64,000 nt of DNA from NCBI RefSeq assembly GCF_964291045.1, contig NZ_OZ197277.1, forward strand, positions 1,550,001 to 1,614,000. The letters are read 5' to 3'. Source of the stretch: PALSA-1444 sp964291045. Lineage in GTDB: Bacteria; Chlamydiota; Chlamydiia; Chlamydiales; Rhabdochlamydiaceae. The translations under genes and the position numbers were made by a program. The notes under the pieces are model-generated. The model had not been told where the DNA came from. It was given only the letters and a program-made list of their open reading frames with translations, and ran no database searches. Below, piece after piece: positions 1-7,924 of the stretch (its first letter is position 1; the number at the start of each line of letters is the position of its first letter).

Positions 1-389
1 ATATTTCCCACACCGCCTGCCGCAATGAGCGCAAGAGGGATATAATACTTTGGTAATTTTGATGAGGTATACAAAGACTTCAAAAGAAAAAAAACGATGA
101 TAAACCGTAATATGACGATTTGAGTTTGAAAATGACTCCCTAGTCCCCACGCTGCCCCGTAATTTGAGACATAGTGAATGCAGCAGTCAATTCCTAAACA
201 TTGAAATACAGGGATGCCCCCAAACGGGAACATCCAAAAATAGGGACCTGAAAGAGGGAGGTTTTGCACCACCCATTTTTTAGAAAGAAGATCTAAGAGC
301 AAAATCACAAATAAAATCATGAGAGGAAGTAAAGGGTTACTTTTCTCTTTTTTACTGAAATCTTGCTGCCTTAGCTTCTCCCCTTTCAT
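1..389 (-). CDS. lspA: Lipoprotein signal peptidase (prolipoprotein signal peptidase II), partial
   Basis: Read directly from the reverse strand; the gene runs off the left edge, so only about the first 129 residues are present. LspA is the inner-membrane aspartyl protease that cuts the signal peptide from lipidated prolipoproteins. Visible are a charged N-terminus, a first hydrophobic helix with the early 'LDLLSKKWV' segment, the family motif 'NYGAAWG' and 'AAGGVGN', which leads into the first catalytic aspartate just beyond the window. The ATG at 389 directly abuts the dksA stop codon (TAA then ATG), so translational coupling is likely. nrdR-dksA-lspA is also the order I recall from Chlamydia. 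Confidence 0.93.
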   Translation of the reverse strand, partial: MKGEKLRQQDFSKKEKSNPLLPLMILFVILLLDLLSKKWVVQNLPLSGPYFWMFPFGGIPVFQCLGIDCCIHYVSNYGAAWGLGSHFQTQIVILRFIIVFFLLKSLYTSSKLPKYYIPLALIAAGGVGN

Positions 390-758
390 TTAAGAAAAGA
401 GCCCTTTTTCAAGCATTTCTTGAGATTTTACCGTCATGGTAGCATAAGGTATTGCTTCTAAACGAGGCAGTGGAATCTCTTCTTCTGAAATATCACAGAT
501 ACCATAGGTGTTTTCATCAATTTTTTCTAAAGCTCTATCAATTTGTCTAATGATTTTATACTCTTCGTCAGACACTTGAAGACTCACATTCCGATAAAAA
601 TCGTCTGTGCCTTCATCAGCCTGGTGCTGAGAATACCCTTTTGAGTCATCAGATGTTTTCACTTCTTGATTCACATTATGAACAATTTGAGAAAATTGAG
701 CTTTGAGTTCTAGGAGTTTTTTGCGGAATTTTTCAATTTCAGTTTTTGTGAGAGGCAT
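390..758 (-). CDS. dksA: DksA/TraR-family protein with degenerate zinc finger
   Basis: A 122-residue protein with a long helical N-terminal half and the DksA C-terminal signature 'YGICD...IPLPRLEAIPYA'. DksA proteins bind the RNA polymerase secondary channel and modulate transcription. The four cysteines of the usual C4 zinc finger are mostly gone: only one Cys remains, and the second pair is replaced by a 'TMTVKSQE' stretch. I placed the start at the ATG at 758, behind GGAAGG with five bases of spacing; an in-frame GTG at 764 is also possible. It overlaps the end of nrdR by about 20 bases and abuts lspA, so the three form one operon. Confidence 0.85.
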   Translation of the reverse strand: MPLTKTEIEKFRKKLLELKAQFSQIVHNVNQEVKTSDDSKGYSQHQADEGTDDFYRNVSLQVSDEEYKIIRQIDRALEKIDENTYGICDISEEEIPLPRLEAIPYATMTVKSQEMLEKGLFS

Positions 759-1233
759 GTTCACCTTCCTTCGTTAACGCTTCTTCTTCGATCGAAATAC
801 TTTGAATTTCATCCATGAGTTCGTCCATATCTTTAAACCGACGGTACACACAGGCAAAACGGATATAAGAAACAGTATCTAACCCTTTTAGGTGACGCAT
901 CACAATGGCACCTAACTCTGTTGTACTGATTTCCCGGATTTGCCGCTCCATTAAAGTGGCAGTAATTTGAGAGGCAAGGGATAACACTTGCTCATGACTA
1001 ATTCTCGTATGGCGGCAGGCAGCATCAAGACCTCTCACCAATTTATCTTGCTGAAAGTCTTCATACCTACCATCTCGTTTGTGCACTTGAATGGTGAGAT
1101 CAACCGTTTCAAATGTTGTAAATCTTTTCTGACACTCTAAGCACTCTCTTCGCCGTCTGATTGCATTTTGCTCAATCGCGTTACGAGAATCAGTGACTTT
1201 AGATTCAGAGTGATTACAAAAGGGACATAACAT
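739..1233 (-). CDS. nrdR: Transcriptional repressor NrdR (ribonucleotide reductase regulator)
   Basis: A 164-residue protein of typical NrdR length. The N-terminal zinc ribbon shows two CxxC pairs (C3/C6 and C31/C34) with the arginine-rich 'IRRRRECLEC' between them. An ATP-cone follows from about residue 46 ('IQVHKRDGRYEDF', 'GLDTVSYIRFACVYRRF'). NrdR senses ATP/dATP and represses ribonucleotide reductase genes. No nrdAB genes and no obvious NrdR-box pair are seen here, so its targets lie elsewhere. It starts at ATG 1233 and overlaps the downstream dksA-like gene. Confidence 0.95.
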   Translation of the reverse strand: MLCPFCNHSESKVTDSRNAIEQNAIRRRRECLECQKRFTTFETVDLTIQVHKRDGRYEDFQQDKLVRGLDAACRHTRISHEQVLSLASQITATLMERQIREISTTELGAIVMRHLKGLDTVSYIRFACVYRRFKDMDELMDEIQSISIEEEALTKEGEHASHKN

Positions 1234-1600
1234 ACTATTTCTCTTCTATTTTTACTTAAGAGTCCTTATTGCCTGTTTTAAAGAGAGACCGATTTTTTGA
1301 AAAGTCAAACCTGCTTAAGCGCTCTTTTTTTAAGAGATAATATTCTATTTCTCTTCCCTTTTAAGCAAGAATCTTCCAAGAACTTTATCCCTTCATTTGC
1401 CTCATTTTCTTTGTGTTATCGATCAACATATCTTCTTTTATTCAAGATCATCACACACTCATCAAAGGCAATGCTTAAATTATAAAGTGCTTACTTGAAA
1501 ATGGCAATCATATCCTTGCAAAAGAAAAACTCAGCTAGAAAAGGGGTTCTCTAAGCTGACGCGTCAGTGCGAGAAAACCCTCCTCTTCAGCTAGAGTAGC
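1234..1600. other. 367-base intergenic stretch without a convincing gene
   Basis: This AT-rich stretch lies between the end of the trypsin-like gene and the start of nrdR, both on the minus strand. It holds a terminator-like hairpin at 1531-1559 and presumably the nrdR operon promoter. A 62-codon plus-strand frame at 1297-1485 starts with TTG, has no ribosome-binding site and resembles nothing, so it is not called. Confidence 0.6.
1519..1559 (-). terminator. Intrinsic terminator downstream of the trypsin-like gene
   Basis: On the minus strand TCAGCT...AGCTGA arms, extended by TTCT/AGAA pairing, form a hairpin at 1531-1559. It is followed by the T-rich run GTTTTTCTTTT. It sits about 42 bases past the stop codon at 1601, where a terminator for that gene is expected. 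Confidence 0.6.
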
Positions 1601-2935
1601 TTAATTTTTTTCTGGCTGTATACGAAGCCCTTTTTGATAGAAAAGCTCAACCGTATAGGTCGCTCTCTTATGATGCTCTTTCCAATAAAACACCGTTTTT
1701 TTGAGCTGAATCAAGAGATAATTCATCACAGAGATCATCTTTTCTGTGTTCTCCTCATGGGTTTTCTCACCTAAGGAAGAATCTGTTGAAATCAATCTCC
1801 CTGTTAACGGATTTAGCCGGCCCTGCACGTAGGCCTCTATACTTTTACTTATCACCACACTTCCCATAGTGCCCCCTTGCATCCGGAGATGAATAGCTGA
1901 GGGAAAAGATTTTTCTATTTGTAAACACGTTTTAAACTGTTTCCATGTTTTAAAATATTTGTCTCCAAAAGTGATTGTTTCTCCGCCTGGTTGCCAGATC
2001 CTATGGGAACAATATTTTTTAAGCTCTGTAGAATCTAAAAAATTCTCTAAAAATACAAGCACATCTTGCCTAACAACCTCTTCAAAAGAAGCTGCATCTT
2101 CACTTGATGAAAATGTCTGAATCAAAGGGGCTCTTTTTGGAAGAAGTATTTGACCAGGGCCCAGTAAAGTCGGAAAGAGCGTCTTGGCATAAGGAGCCTC
2201 TTGCATCTGAAATTGCAGATCCAGCATCACGTGTAAAGCGTTGATTCTCTTCTCTTTACTATCTGAATAAAGAGTAATGTTTTGAAGTGAAGAATAAATC
2301 GCATCGATTTTCAAAATGCCCTCCCCTCCTTGATACACACCATAAACCTCTCCTGAAATTCCTGAACAAAGAATAGAGCCGCTTTGATCAGAGTCATTAA
2401 GATTCTTATCAGCAACCGATTTTTTGGCTAGGGTCTGATACCCTAAACTAAAAGGAATATCTGTCATATAAACTTCTTGATCTATTTTATATTGCAGTTG
2501 AATAACACGGTGTTGATGATCAGCTCTTCCAAGTAAAGGGCACTTCTCTTGTTCCCGTATCTTCAAATCTCCCAGTAAATTCTTGGTTACTTGAAGAATC
2601 TTATAATCTGCTAAAAATGCAGGTTGAGGATCAGATGTCCCATCAATAAACGTTGTGGCTTGAATGAGTTCATTAGACCCCTTAAATAAAATATACCCCA
2701 CCTTGTCTTGGAGAGCATGCTGAGGAACGAGGATAAACCGAGAGCTAATATAAAGGGCTGTTCCCATGAACTGATAGTCATCCCCTAAGATGCAGCCGAT
2801 GGAATCCATTACCGTTAAAATTTTTTCCTGAACCCTTTGATTAAGACCTTTAAACCGCTCTCCTTGGATATAGTGAGAATGATGCACGGGAAATGCATCT
2901 TGATTGCCGCCTGTTTTATTCGAAATACCTGTCAT
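1601..2935 (-). CDS. Trypsin-like serine peptidase domain protein (candidate), unknown C-terminal domain
   Basis: A 444-residue protein of uncertain family. Residues 45-210 read like a chymotrypsin/trypsin fold. 'GTALYISSRFILVPQHAL' corresponds to the usual 'GTGflI..ILTaaHcv' block and gives His73. 'FLADYKILQV' gives Asp110. 'DQSGSILC...GEVYGVYQGGE' corresponds to the 'GxSGgPl..G.vvGv' block and gives Ser185. The full triad could therefore be present, although the glycine two places before Ser is Asp. Residues 210-444 match nothing I know. I chose ATG 2935 (MTGISNK); a longer reading to 2992 adds an unconvincing hydrophobic leader. No clear signal peptide is seen. Its place in an accessory region makes a secreted or host-directed role possible, which is inference. 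Confidence 0.5.
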   Translation of the reverse strand: MTGISNKTGGNQDAFPVHHSHYIQGERFKGLNQRVQEKILTVMDSIGCILGDDYQFMGTALYISSRFILVPQHALQDKVGYILFKGSNELIQATTFIDGTSDPQPAFLADYKILQVTKNLLGDLKIREQEKCPLLGRADHQHRVIQLQYKIDQEVYMTDIPFSLGYQTLAKKSVADKNLNDSDQSGSILCSGISGEVYGVYQGGEGILKIDAIYSSLQNITLYSDSKEKRINALHVMLDLQFQMQEAPYAKTLFPTLLGPGQILLPKRAPLIQTFSSSEDAASFEEVVRQDVLVFLENFLDSTELKKYCSHRIWQPGGETITFGDKYFKTWKQFKTCLQIEKSFPSAIHLRMQGGTMGSVVISKSIEAYVQGRLNPLTGRLISTDSSLGEKTHEENTEKMISVMNYLLIQLKKTVFYWKEHHKRATYTVELFYQKGLRIQPEKN

Positions 2936-3129
2936 AATATGCACCCATTTTAATAAGAAACTCCTTAACAATAGATAAAATGTAAAAATCAAACAAATAT
3001 AATTTGCATATTAACATTTTTTATCGATATTCAATCATTTTATTCGGAATATTGATCAATAAATGGATTAAATGCATGAAGCCCCTTTTTTAAACAGGAA
3101 AAATCCAAGATATTCCCAACAATCCCTCT

Positions 3130-3290
3130 TATCTTTTCTTAAGGTTCGCCCTTTAAGAAAAAATGAAACCCTATCTTTTCTTAATGCCTTCTCACTAAGA
3201 AAAGATAACATCATATTTTTTCTTAATTGACTTGAATAAGAAAAGATAAGGAGGTTATCTTTTCTTATAAATCAATCTTAAGAAAAGATC
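3130..3290. repeat. Eight-copy array of a 12-bp motif (TAAGAAAAGATA) upstream of fic
   Basis: Copies on the plus strand are at 3154-3165 (imperfect), 3196-3207, 3237-3248 and 3279-3290 (last base differs). Inverted copies are at 3130-3141, 3172-3183, 3214-3225 (one mismatch) and 3256-3267. Neighbouring copies alternate in orientation with roughly 40 bp spacing per pair. The 3237-3248 / 3256-3267 pair encloses a GGAGG in its loop, and the last copy ends four bases before the fic start codon. This looks like an operator array, probably for autoregulation of fic, whose product carries a winged-helix domain. Confidence 0.75.
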
Positions 3291-3294
3291 CCTA

Positions 3295-4461
3295 ATGAAT
3301 GAGAGAATAGGAACCTACGTTATCCAGAAAATCCCTGGAGAATCTTATCAGGCTTATGTTCCTCCAAACCTCCCACCTAGCCCTACTTTAGATCTCAGTA
3401 GACTGTACCCTTACCTTGAAAAAGCAACTCTTGCTTTAGCCGGGTTAAATAGCATACATAAACTGGTTCCAAATACACCCCTCTTTATTTACATGTATGT
3501 GCGTAAAGAAGCGCTTCTTTCAAGCCAAATTGAAGGTAGTCAAAGTAATTTTTTAGATTTACTGCTGTTTGAACATCATTTGAAATCAGAAGTATCTCTT
3601 GAAGATGTGGAAGAAGTGTCTTACTATGTTAAAGCCCTTGAATATGGGCTTAGGTGTTTAAAAGAAGATTTTCCTCTATCACTTAACCTTCTTAAAGAAA
3701 TACATGGTGTACTCCTTTCAGGGACTAGAGGGACAGATAAACTCCCTGGAGAATTTAGACGTTCACAAAATTGGATTGGAGGGACAAGACTAAGGGGTGC
3801 CCTTTTTGTTCCCCCTCCCATCACTCACCTAGCAGATTGTCTTACCGATTTCGAAAACTTTCTCCATGATGACAGCATCCCCCTTTTAATTAAAGCAGGG
3901 CTTGTTCATGTTCAATTTGAAACACTGCACCCCTTTTTAGATGGAAATGGAAGAGTGGGCAGGTTATTGATCACGCTTCTTTTATGTGAAGGGGGCATGC
4001 TAGATGCTCCTATTTTATATCTTAGCCTATATCTTAAGCAAAACCGCTCTACGTATTATGCACTCCTCCAAGAAGTGAGACTCTATGGATCATGGGAAAC
4101 ATGGCTAGAGTTTTTCCTCAAAGGGATACACCTATCTGCTGAGCAAGCGATAAAAACCATAGAACAAATTAATGCTCTTTTTACACAAGATTTTCAAAAA
4201 ATTGAAACGTTAGGAAGAATCAGATTTTCCTGCCAAGAGATCCTTAAATATATGAAAAGACTTCCTCAAGTATCTGTTTCTGTGATTGCAAAGGCGCTTC
4301 ATATGACGCCCCCAACAGCCAGAAGTGCATTAAATCACCTTACAGCTCTTGGTATTTTAGAAGAGGTAACTGGGAAAGCACGTGATAAAGTATATGTCTA
4401 CCGTAACTATTTAACGATTTTAGAAGAGGGTACAGAGCCGTTTTCTAGAGAAGAGGCGTAA
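3295..4461 (+). CDS. Fic-domain adenylyltransferase-type protein with C-terminal winged helix
   Basis: A 388-residue Fic/DOC protein. Fic enzymes usually transfer AMP from ATP to hydroxyl groups of target proteins. The catalytic motif HPFxxGNGRxxR lies at residues 212-223. An N-terminal inhibitory motif of the (S/T)xxxE(G/N) type, 'SSQIEG', lies at 76-81 with Glu80, which places it among autoinhibited class II Fic proteins. The order is Fic_N region (about 1-100), Fic core (about 110-260), then a winged-helix domain (about 300-375, 'IAKALHMTPPTARSALNHLTALGIL'). It starts at ATG 3295. No good Shine-Dalgarno sequence sits at the right distance; the nearest GGAGG is about 40 bases upstream inside the motif array. 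Autoregulation by binding that array is plausible. The target is unknown. Confidence 0.93.
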   Translation: MNERIGTYVIQKIPGESYQAYVPPNLPPSPTLDLSRLYPYLEKATLALAGLNSIHKLVPNTPLFIYMYVRKEALLSSQIEGSQSNFLDLLLFEHHLKSEVSLEDVEEVSYYVKALEYGLRCLKEDFPLSLNLLKEIHGVLLSGTRGTDKLPGEFRRSQNWIGGTRLRGALFVPPPITHLADCLTDFENFLHDDSIPLLIKAGLVHVQFETLHPFLDGNGRVGRLLITLLLCEGGMLDAPILYLSLYLKQNRSTYYALLQEVRLYGSWETWLEFFLKGIHLSAEQAIKTIEQINALFTQDFQKIETLGRIRFSCQEILKYMKRLPQVSVSVIAKALHMTPPTARSALNHLTALGILEEVTGKARDKVYVYRNYLTILEEGTEPFSREEA

Positions 4462-4607
4462 CTTAGCTTCTACTCTTACCCCCCTCTAGCTTCTCTCATA
4501 TCTTTCATTTTTAAGCGGACTACATGACTATCTTTAAACTTGAGACACTATGAAGAGATCGAAAAATAAAGCCTTCTCTCTTGTAGAGACCCTCTAGAAA
4601 ATGGCTA

Positions 4608-4642
4608 CGCTCTTCCTTTTCATCAAGAATCAAGGAAGAGCG
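4608..4642 (-). terminator. Hairpin, possible terminator of the thiamine operon
   Basis: A perfect 11-bp inverted repeat (CGCTCTTCCTT / AAGGAAGAGCG) with a 13-base loop lies just past the tenA stop codon, between the convergent fic and tenA genes. The following T-run is weak on either strand, so termination is only probable. Confidence 0.45.
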
Positions 4643-4653
4643 GTATAACCTTC

Positions 4654-5319
4654 TTAGATCAAGGTATCAAAGACAGTTTGGTTATACGCATCATTCCAAA
4701 AATGCCATTCAAGAATGGTGCTTTTATAAAATGCCTCTACCATTTCTTCACGTACTGTATCTGAGGCAGAGATGGCCACTTCATCAAAAATATCAATAGC
4801 TCTACCAACAAAACCACTAAATTCTTGGCTAGAGTATGTCTCTATCCATCTTAAATAAGGGTTTTGAGAAGACACTACACTGTTTTTTGCAACCCACTCC
4901 CCCACAACTTTATAAACCCAAAAGCAAGGTAAAATGGCAGCAATGGCAACTTCTACAGATGCTGTAGAGCTCATCCGTAAAAGATAACTTGTGTAAGCAA
5001 GAGTTGCAGGTGTTAACTGATGGGTTTCTTGAATATGAAATGTTTCGCGGAAAAAATGGTGTACCACTTCTTGCTCAGCGATGAAGGCAAACTCTGCAAA
5101 AGATAAAAAGTCTTTCATGAACTTAACAGGCCCTCTTGCGACAATGAGAGCAAAGCTTCTTGCAAAATCTTGTAAATAAAGAGCATCTTGCTCGATATAG
5201 TAACTAAATTTTGCTCTATCTAGTGACCCCTCTGCAAGCTCTGTATTAAAAGGGTGCTCTTTAATGGCCTCTACCGCAAAGAGACATTTTTCCCAGGCGA
5301 TTTCTGATAATTTTTTCAT
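4654..5319 (-). CDS. tenA: TenA-family aminopyrimidine aminohydrolase / thiaminase II
   Basis: A 221-residue cytoplasmic enzyme that hydrolyses thiamine breakdown products such as aminopyrimidines to HMP, feeding thiamine salvage. The active-site cysteine motif 'LPCFWVYKVVGEW' and the C-terminal catalytic-glutamate region 'LEWHFWNDAY' are present. The reading frame extends upstream into thiD, but the proper start is the ATG at 5319 ('MKKLSEIAWEK'), behind CGGAG nine bases away. It is the last gene of a thiE-thiM-thiD-tenA run and follows thiD by 13 bases. Control by the upstream TPP riboswitch is expected. Confidence 0.93.
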   Translation of the reverse strand: MKKLSEIAWEKCLFAVEAIKEHPFNTELAEGSLDRAKFSYYIEQDALYLQDFARSFALIVARGPVKFMKDFLSFAEFAFIAEQEVVHHFFRETFHIQETHQLTPATLAYTSYLLRMSSTASVEVAIAAILPCFWVYKVVGEWVAKNSVVSSQNPYLRWIETYSSQEFSGFVGRAIDIFDEVAISASDTVREEMVEAFYKSTILEWHFWNDAYNQTVFDTLI

Positions 5320-5332
5320 TGTATAAACTCCG

Positions 5333-6130
5333 TTATAAATATTTCCATAAATGGTGAAAATGGTGCACAGGACCATTTTCTTTTCCAACGCTTCTATCTT
5401 TGCTACAAAGTATTGCATTAAATAAATAGTTCTTCGCTTTTTGACACGCCTCCAGGAGTGAAAACCCTTGAGAGGTATAACTTGTAATCGCAGCAGAGAG
5501 TGTACATCCTGTTCCATGCGTATTTTTAGAAGAAATTCTAGGAGAAGATAAGACTACTTCTTCTTCATGACTGATCAATAGATCATTAGATGTTTCACCC
5601 TCTTCATGTCCCCCTTTTAAGAGGACAGCTTTACAGCCAAGATTTAGGAGTTGATCAGCGAGCTCTTTTTTATCCCCTTTGACTCCAGGGACTAAACATC
5701 TAGCTTCTGGTAAGTTAGGGGTTATTAAACCCACAAGAGGGATGAGATCTCTTTTTAAAACATCCACAGCTTCTTCTTGAAGTAAGAGGTCACCGCTTTT
5801 TGCAACCATGACAGGATCGAGGATCATAGGTATATCTCTTGCATGATCTTTTAAAAATCTAGCCACTAATTGAATAATGTCAGCAGAGAAGAGCATCCCG
5901 ATTTTAATGGCATCAGGCCTGATATCTTCAAAGATTACCTCAAGCTGCTCTTGAATACATGGAAGAGGAATATCATAACACTTTCTAACACCGCAGGTGT
6001 TTTGCACAGGAAGAGCTGTTAACACGGTCATACCGTAAGATCCTGTTGCAGAAAACGTTTTCAAATCAGCTTGGATACCAGCTCCTCCAGAGCCATCAAA
6101 TCCTGCGATCGATAAGCATTTATATTTCAT
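5333..6130 (-). CDS. thiD: Hydroxymethylpyrimidine / phosphomethylpyrimidine kinase
   Basis: A 265-residue ribokinase-fold enzyme phosphorylating HMP and then HMP-phosphate to HMP-diphosphate. The N-terminal 'AGFDGSGGAGIQADLKTF' and the C-terminal anion-hole motif 'NTHGTGCTLSAAI' are both intact and length is normal. It lies between thiM (44-base gap) and tenA. ThiE needs HMP-diphosphate, so ThiD and ThiM supply its two substrates. Confidence 0.96.
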   Translation of the reverse strand: MKYKCLSIAGFDGSGGAGIQADLKTFSATGSYGMTVLTALPVQNTCGVRKCYDIPLPCIQEQLEVIFEDIRPDAIKIGMLFSADIIQLVARFLKDHARDIPMILDPVMVAKSGDLLLQEEAVDVLKRDLIPLVGLITPNLPEARCLVPGVKGDKKELADQLLNLGCKAVLLKGGHEEGETSNDLLISHEEEVVLSSPRISSKNTHGTGCTLSAAITSYTSQGFSLLEACQKAKNYLFNAILCSKDRSVGKENGPVHHFHHLWKYL

Positions 6131-6174
6131 GAAGGCAGGCTCCTATAAGTAAATCCCTTGATCTACTCTCTTCT

Positions 6175-6972
6175 TTAAACATCTTGAGCCCCCTGATCAT
6201 AAAGCGTTTGCATGAGCGCAAAGTCCGCTTTATGTAATTGATCAATCAAAGCTGTTTTAAATGAACCTGCATAGCTGTGATGAAGAGAGGCTATCTCTCC
6301 GCATAGCGCAAAGTAGTAAGCCCCTATCACACTTGCTGTAAAAGAGTCTTCTTGGATGGCTCTAAATGCTGCAATAACGGCTGTCATAGCGCACCCCATC
6401 CCTGTTACTTGCTGCATTAAAGAAGATCCATGCCTCACTTCTCTTGAGACATGACCCTCTGTGATTAAATCAACAGGGCCGCTTACAATCACTGTAGTTT
6501 GATACTGAAGAGCTAAAAGAGAAGCTATATCTTTTGCATCACTTGGCATATGGGCCGATTCAACACCTTTTGCGGTAAAAGAAGCATCCCCTAAGGCAAG
6601 GATTTCACTGGCATTTCCCCTTAGGATGGTAGAAAAGGGAGCAATGAGCTGAGCTGCCTCTTTTCTCATTTTTGTAGCGCCGGCTCCTACAGGATCAAGA
6701 ATTATTGGTTTATTGTACTGACATCCCACCTCAAGCGCTTTTTTCACAAGCGTCATAAAAGGCGTATCTAGCGTCCCTATGTTGATATACACTGCAGAAG
6801 ACACTCTAATGAGCTCTTCAAGCTCTTCTTCTAAGGCGCTCATGATAGGAAGCGCTCCAAGGGCTAGTTGCGCATTGGCTACAAAATCTGTAGTCACATG
6901 ATTTGTGAGATTTAAAATTAAGGGCTTTTTTACTCTTAGCTGATAAAGCGCCTCTTCCATTTGATGGATCAT
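6175..6972 (-). CDS. thiM: Hydroxyethylthiazole kinase
   Basis: A 265-residue kinase that phosphorylates 4-methyl-5-(2-hydroxyethyl)thiazole for thiamine salvage. Recognisable blocks are 'LNLTNHVTTDFVANAQLALGALPIM', 'IILDPVGAGAT.MR', 'LRGNASEILAL' and 'QVTGMGCAMTAVIAAF'. Its start overlaps the thiE stop by four bases (ATGA), indicating translational coupling. Together with thiD and tenA and the absence of thiC or thiG in this window, it indicates salvage of ready-made pyrimidine and thiazole moieties. Confidence 0.96.
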   Translation of the reverse strand: MIHQMEEALYQLRVKKPLILNLTNHVTTDFVANAQLALGALPIMSALEEELEELIRVSSAVYINIGTLDTPFMTLVKKALEVGCQYNKPIILDPVGAGATKMRKEAAQLIAPFSTILRGNASEILALGDASFTAKGVESAHMPSDAKDIASLLALQYQTTVIVSGPVDLITEGHVSREVRHGSSLMQQVTGMGCAMTAVIAAFRAIQEDSFTASVIGAYYFALCGEIASLHHSYAGSFKTALIDQLHKADFALMQTLYDQGAQDV

Positions 6973-7604
6973 GATTTTTCTCCATGGATATTATTCATTA
7001 ACTGCGTAGCTGTTTGATGCGGACTTACCGTGTGATGAAACGCTCTAATCGCTGCAATGCCAAAAGCTCCAGAACAAATGACAGAGTGAGCATTACTTTC
7101 ATTAATACCCCCTAGGGCAACAATGGGATGTAAAGCGATTGCAGCTACTTCTCTTAGGCCTTTTAAGCCCCAAATTGTTTCAACATTTAATTTACTTATT
7201 GTGGGAAAAATGGCTCCTACCCCGATGTAACTTAATGGGAGTAAGTTCGCCTCTTTGACTTGTACAACTGTATTCACACTTAGCCCAATGATTTTATCTG
7301 GACCTAAGATAGCTCTTGCTCTAAGAATCTCTTCATCAGACTGCCCTAAATGCACTCCTGAGGCGTTCAGTTTAAGACAAAGATCGATATGATCATTGAT
7401 GATTAACGGGATGTGATATAAATCTAAGAGATTTTTTAAAGAGGTGCCAAAAGAGAGGAGTTCTTCTTTAGATAAAGATTTTTCTCTTAGCTGTACAGAA
7501 GTGACACCTGATTTGACATAAGATTCAATAAGCTCAAGGTAAGAGGATGTAGAAGAACCCCCTTTATTTGTGATGAGCATTAAACGCGGGCAGTGATCTT
7601 TCAT
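6969..7604 (-). CDS. thiE: Thiamine phosphate synthase
   Basis: A 211-residue TIM-barrel enzyme joining HMP-diphosphate and thiazole phosphate to thiamine phosphate. Motifs include 'VQLREKSLSKEELLSF', 'LIINDHIDLCLKLNASGVHLGQSD', 'IGLSVNT' and 'YIGVGAIFPTISK', with 'IVALGGINESN' near the C-terminus. I prefer the ATG at 7604, which has GAGG eight bases upstream; the in-frame ATG at 7616 has no ribosome-binding site. It is the first gene of the thiamine operon and follows a TPP aptamer at 7689-7785. Confidence 0.95.
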   Translation of the reverse strand: MKDHCPRLMLITNKGGSSTSSYLELIESYVKSGVTSVQLREKSLSKEELLSFGTSLKNLLDLYHIPLIINDHIDLCLKLNASGVHLGQSDEEILRARAILGPDKIIGLSVNTVVQVKEANLLPLSYIGVGAIFPTISKLNVETIWGLKGLREVAAIALHPIVALGGINESNAHSVICSGAFGIAAIRAFHHTVSPHQTATQLMNNIHGEKS

Positions 7605-7688
7605 ATTCTTCCTCATATTTTAGGGATAGAGGAAGATACGAAAGCAGAGAGCAGATCTATAAAAAAGATCTACCAAAGACTTTCATAC

Positions 7689-7785
7689 TTCACTCTCCCT
7701 CCGCAGGCATTATCCCGAGCAGGTTATAAGGGTATTTCTCAGCCTTTACAGCAAACTTCGTTTGCTAAAAAGCACCCCTGGTGAA
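7689..7785 (-). promoter_or_regulatory. TPP riboswitch (THI element)
   Basis: The minus strand shows the conserved aptamer parts in order: CCAGGGGTGC, an optional P3 extension (AGCAAAC gaa GTTTGCT), GGCTGAGAAATACCC, ACCTGCTCGGGATAATGCC, then GCGGAGGGA. The closing P1 stem is TTCAC/GTGAA. It lies about 70-85 bases before thiE. Thiamine pyrophosphate binding should switch off thiE-thiM-thiD-tenA. The expression platform is not obvious; sequestering the thiE ribosome-binding site is my guess. Confidence 0.96.
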
Positions 7786-7924
7786 TCAAAATTATGTCAT
7801 CATCATACTGCAAAACTTTAATCTGTCAAACTTAAAATAACAGAAGCTATTTTTAGCCACGCGCCTTCAAAGCTCAAGATTTATAGAGCTACTAAGCAGG
7901 GAAACAGCCTAAAAAGTCTTGGTG

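Noticed and set aside
1297..1485. 62-codon plus-strand frame in the nrdR upstream region
   Set aside because: TTG start, no ribosome-binding site, composition of antisense or intergenic AT-rich DNA, no recognisable motif.
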